A stretch of DNA of 64,000 bases, from assembly GCF_002871005.1 (NCBI RefSeq), contig NZ_PHSN01000001.1:1-64000 (forward strand), given 5' to 3'. Below the pieces are notes generated by a model. It was not told where the DNA came from. It did no database searches and saw only the letters and a list, made by a program, of their open reading frames with translations. Positions 60,916 to 64,000 of the stretch are shown here, piece by piece (the stretch's first letter is position 1; each line of letters begins with the position of its first letter). Source of the DNA: Acidimangrovimonas sediminis (lineage in GTDB: Bacteria > Pseudomonadota > Alphaproteobacteria > Rhodobacterales > Rhodobacteraceae). A program made the translations under genes and the position numbers.

Positions 60916-63344
60916 TCCGCGGCCTCCTGGCTGAGGTCTGCAAGCGGGGCCCAGGCCCGGCGCGTCGCCGCGTCGGTGCGTTCGGCCCAAGGGTCCTTCT
61001 GATAGACGGTCTGCGACAGGTCGAACCGCGCGACCAGATCGGCCCGCGCGGTGGGGTCCACCAGCACTTCCTTGACCCAGTCGAGGCCCACCTTGGCGAC
61101 CCACTTGTAGGGCCGGTCGAGGTACCTGGCGTTCTCGCGATAAAGCTGGACGAAGGCCACGGTCCATTCGATCGCCTCTTCCTCGGTCGCGACATCGACC
61201 AGACGCTCCGTCTCCTTCACGTCCATGCCGGCCGCGCCGGCGACACCGACCTGATAACCGCTGTCGACGCAGATCACGCCCACGTCCTTGCAGGTCGCCT
61301 CGGCGCAGTTGCGCGGGCACCCCGAAACGCCGAGCTTCACCTTGTGCGGCGTCCACGCGCCCCACAGCCGTTTCTCCAGCTTGATGCCCAGACCGGTGGA
61401 ATCCTGCGTGCCGAAGCGGCACCAGTCCGAGCCCACGCAGGTCTTCACCGTGCGCAGACCCTTGGTATAGGCTTGGCCCGACACCATGCCCGCGTCGTTC
61501 AGATCGGCCCAGATCTCGGGCAGGTCCTCCTTGCGGATACCCAGCAGGTCGATCCGCTGGCCGCCCGTCACCTTCACCGCCGCGCCGAATTTCTTCGCGG
61601 CCTCGGCGATGGCGATCAGCTCCTCCGGCGTGGTCATGCCGCCCCACATGCGGGGCATCACGCTGAAGGTGCCGTCCTTCTGGATGTTGGCGTGGTTGCG
61701 CTCGTTCACCAACCGGGACTGCGGGTCGTCGCGGTAGTCCAGCGGCCAGTCGGCCAGCAGGTAGTAGTTCAGCGCCGGGCGGCAGACGTGGCAGCCGCAC
61801 GAGGTTCTCCACCCCAACTCCTGCATCACGGCGGGCATCGACTTCAGCTCCTGCGACTTGATCAGGCGACGCACGTCCTCGTGCGTCAGATCGGTGCAGG
61901 CGCAGACCGGCTTGACCGTGTCGCGGACGAAACCGTCGCCCAGCGTCACCGCCAGCAGCTGTTCCACGAGGCCCGAGCAGCTTCCGCACGAGGCCGAGGC
62001 CTTGGTCGTGGCCTTGATCGCGTCGAGGGTGCTGGCTCCCCCGCCGATCGCCGTCACGATGTCCTTCTTGCACACGCCGTTGCAGCCGCAGATCTCCGCG
62101 TCATCCGGTAAGGCTGCAACGGCCGCCATAGGGTCCGCGGGGGCGCCTCCCTGAAAGCTGGGGCCGAAGATCAGCGTCTCGCGCATGTCCGAGACGTCGG
62201 TGCCGTCCTTCATCAGCCCGTAGAACCAGTTGCCGTCGGCGGTGTCGCCATACATCACCGCGCCGATGATGCGGTCGTCCCTGAGCACGAGGCGCTTGTA
62301 GATGCCGCGGCCCGGGTCGCGGAAGACGATGTCCTCGCGGCCCTCGCCCTCGGCGAAGTCGCCGGCCGAGAAGAGATCGCAGCCCGTCACCTTGAGCTTG
62401 GTGGACACCTCGCGCGGCCGGAACGCGGCCGGCGCGCCCGCAAGCGTCGCCGCCGCCACCTTGGCCTGATCGTAGAGCGGGGCGACGAGGCCGAAGAGCT
62501 GGCCGTCGAACTCCACGCATTCGCCAAGGCCCAGGATGTCGGGATCCGAGGTGCGCATCTGCGCGTCGACGACGATGCCGCGGCCGGTCTCGACCCCCGC
62601 CACCTTGCCGAGGGCCGAGGCCGGGCGGATGCCCACCGCCATCACCAGGATGTCGCAGGGTAGTTCGGTGCCGTCGTCCAGCATCAGCGCGCGGACCTTT
62701 CCGTCCCGGCCCAGGATCTCCTTCGAATTCGCCGAACAGATCACGTCGATTCCGCGATCCCCCAGCGCGCGGCGCAGAAGGTAGCCCGCGGCCTCGTCCA
62801 GCTGGCGTTCCATCAGATGGCCCATCAGGTGGACCACCGTCACCTCCATCCCGCGCAGGCGTAGGCCCGCGGCGGCCTCAAGTCCCAGAAGCCCGCCGCC
62901 GATCACCACGGCGCGGCGACCGGGGCCCGCGGCCTCGATCATGCGGTTGGTGTCCTCGAGGTCGCGGTAGGCGACCACGCCGTCGAGGTCATGACCCGGT
63001 AGCGGCACGATGAAGGGGGTGGAACCGGTGGCGATGACCAGCTTGTCATAGGGCACGTCGCCGTTCTCGCCGCGCACCACCCTGGCGTCGCGGTCGATGC
63101 CGGTGACCCGCTCGCCAAAGCGGCAGTGCACGCCGTGGCTTTCGTACCAGGCCTCGTCATGGGTGACGATCTCGGCATAGCTCTTCTCGCCCGAGAGCAC
63201 GGGCGAGAGCATGATGCGGTTGTAGTTTCCGCGCGGTTCCGCGTTGAACAGGGTGACCTCGTAGCTGTCCGGCACGGTCTCGAACAGGTGTTCGAGCATC
63301 CGACCCGAGGCCATCCCGGCCCCGATCACGACCAGTTTCTGCAT
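60912..63344 (-). CDS. nirB: NAD(P)H nitrite reductase large subunit
   Basis: The 810-residue subunit reduces nitrite to ammonia. An N-terminal FAD/NAD(P)H oxidoreductase half has KLVVIGAGMASGRMLEHL and AVVIGGGLLGLEAAAGLRLR. A central BFD-like [2Fe-2S] region has CGCNGVCKKD and CGSCSGLVEQ; a second Cys cluster follows (CACTD, CGCHVCRPAL). The C-terminal sulfite/nitrite reductase half binds siroheme/[4Fe-4S] with TCVGSDWCRFGTQDS and LGVSGCPRNCAEATCKD. Two adjacent ATGs are present; GGAGG is correctly spaced for the second, which I use. The GAF gene ends 10 bases upstream. Confidence 0.96.
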   Translation of the reverse strand: MQKLVVIGAGMASGRMLEHLFETVPDSYEVTLFNAEPRGNYNRIMLSPVLSGEKSYAEIVTHDEAWYESHGVHCRFGERVTGIDRDARVVRGENGDVPYDKLVIATGSTPFIVPLPGHDLDGVVAYRDLEDTNRMIEAAGPGRRAVVIGGGLLGLEAAAGLRLRGMEVTVVHLMGHLMERQLDEAAGYLLRRALGDRGIDVICSANSKEILGRDGKVRALMLDDGTELPCDILVMAVGIRPASALGKVAGVETGRGIVVDAQMRTSDPDILGLGECVEFDGQLFGLVAPLYDQAKVAAATLAGAPAAFRPREVSTKLKVTGCDLFSAGDFAEGEGREDIVFRDPGRGIYKRLVLRDDRIIGAVMYGDTADGNWFYGLMKDGTDVSDMRETLIFGPSFQGGAPADPMAAVAALPDDAEICGCNGVCKKDIVTAIGGGASTLDAIKATTKASASCGSCSGLVEQLLAVTLGDGFVRDTVKPVCACTDLTHEDVRRLIKSQELKSMPAVMQELGWRTSCGCHVCRPALNYYLLADWPLDYRDDPQSRLVNERNHANIQKDGTFSVMPRMWGGMTTPEELIAIAEAAKKFGAAVKVTGGQRIDLLGIRKEDLPEIWADLNDAGMVSGQAYTKGLRTVKTCVGSDWCRFGTQDSTGLGIKLEKRLWGAWTPHKVKLGVSGCPRNCAEATCKDVGVICVDSGYQVGVAGAAGMDVKETERLVDVATEEEAIEWTVAFVQLYRENARYLDRPYKWVAKVGLDWVKEVLVDPTARADLVARFDLSQTVYQKDPWAERTDAATRRAWAPLADLSQEAAE

Positions 63345-63354
63345 CATACCCTCC

Positions 63355-64000
63355 TTACACGTACCAGGCGACGACATGGGCAACCTCGCCGCCGCGGTGG
63401 ATCGGAAGGGCCACCATCGAGGCGTAGCCCGCCGCGACGGACGCCGCGCCCGACAGCACCTGCGGCAGGCCCGACCCCAGCGCCTGGCCCACCGGCCCTT
63501 CCCAGACCGCGGCGCGGCGCGGGGTATCCTCGTTCCACAGCGGGCCTTCGCGTTCGCAGATGCCGTCGATCAGCACCGCGCCGCCGCCCTTGCAACCGCC
63601 GCCCTTGCCGCCACGGGCCTTGCCGACCCGCGCCTCGCGCGCGTCCCAGATCTCGAACCGCCGCGCGATGGGCGTGCCGCGCGCCGACAGCAGCGTGGCG
63701 ACATAGGTCTCGCCCCCCGGCACCGGGACCGGCAGGCCAAGGCCGGTGGTAAGTCCCGCGCGCCCCGCGCTTTCGGCCCGGATGAAGCGGTAGCCCGACC
63801 CGAGATCGCGCATCAGGATCGGGGTCTGCGCCGCCCACACGCCCCCCGGCAGCCCTTGGCCGCGTGGGAAGTGGGTGTGCTGGCTGACCCATTCGAAATG
63901 CTTCGCCGCGCCGTAATAGCCGTCTTCAAGCAGCAGCAGGCCGTCGCGTTCCTTCCACACCTCGATCGCGCCGGTCGTGGTGTCGTCGTCGCCGCACAGC
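63355..64000 (-). CDS. GAF-domain protein, C-terminal part (runs off right edge)
   Basis: At least 215 residues are visible and the frame is open to the window end. It looks like a GAF sensor domain: GLLLLEDGYYGAAKHFEWVS, FPRGQGLPGGVWAAQTPILM, GLGLPVPVPGGETYVATLLS. A Gly/Lys-rich segment (KARGGKGGGCKGGG) with one Cys follows, and a second GAF-like part ends in MVALPIHRGGEVAHVVAWYV. Co-directional and 10 bases before nirB. GAF proteins beside nir/nas genes are candidate nitrate/nitrite or redox sensors; the true start is outside the window. Confidence 0.75.
   Translation of the reverse strand, partial: LCGDDDTTTGAIEVWKERDGLLLLEDGYYGAAKHFEWVSQHTHFPRGQGLPGGVWAAQTPILMRDLGSGYRFIRAESAGRAGLTTGLGLPVPVPGGETYVATLLSARGTPIARRFEIWDAREARVGKARGGKGGGCKGGGAVLIDGICEREGPLWNEDTPRRAAVWEGPVGQALGSGLPQVLSGAASVAAGYASMVALPIHRGGEVAHVVAWYV

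Overview
The window is GC-rich chromosomal DNA of an alphaproteobacterium, most likely in the Rhodobacterales (Paracoccaceae/Roseobacteraceae). The evidence is a GcrA cell-cycle regulator at the left edge, an argD-argF-hrpB neighbourhood, a fhs-folD pair, a Tad/Flp pilus locus with pilins of the GAVT(I/V)DWVVL type, an assimilatory nir/nas operon, and the GC-hairpin plus GGGATATTTT intergenic element typical of that group. I see no tRNA, rRNA, CRISPR array, intact insertion sequence or prophage. Genes are tightly packed and mostly in operons on the minus strand.

Layout: 1-7.4 kb holds the 5' end of gcrA, a small VOC protein, argD, argF, gnd and hrpB. 7.5-20.6 kb is a two-gene NRPS/PKS hybrid. 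I read it as A(aliphatic-like)-PCP-KS-AT(malonyl)-ACP-aminotransferase-C-A(glycine code)-PCP in the first protein and C-(A-domain remnant)-PCP-TE(cysteine, no obvious His) in the second. 21-24.8 kb is a surface-polysaccharide group (flippase, ExoY-like sugar transferase, a 48-residue membrane ORF, family 2 glycosyltransferase). The promoter regions of the NRPS and of the sugar transferase share a GTTTC-N7-GAAAC palindrome and CtrA-like boxes, so they may be co-regulated. 24.8-31.5 kb carries hyuA-hyuB, then fhs and folD. 31.6-33 kb has a PaaI-type thioesterase divergent from a membrane LytTR regulator.

33-46.8 kb is a Tad locus on the minus strand: two Flp pilins, CpaB, the secretin CpaC, an OmpA-like lipoprotein, CpaE, CpaF, TadB, TadC, two TPR lipoproteins, the prepilin peptidase CpaA and a MoxR/AAA-type ATPase. 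A lytic transglycosylase is divergent at its head. TadE/F/G minor pilins are not in the window. 46.9-49.1 kb has a GNAT protein, the 3-oxoacid CoA-transferase pair and a small hypothetical gene.

49.3-56.5 kb is the most unusual part: a compact operon of a Roadblock/LC7 protein, a dynamin-like GTPase, a smaller GTPase, a second dynamin-like GTPase and a second smaller GTPase whose C-terminus looks Roadblock-like. Three of the five genes are joined by ATGA overlaps. It resembles a self-contained membrane-remodelling or polarity system with its own small-GTPase regulators, and I know of no described function for this combination. 56.9-64 kb is the assimilatory nitrate/nitrite operon (GAF protein, nirB, nirD, nasA, TrpD2-like gene), all translationally coupled apart from the GAF-nirB junction.
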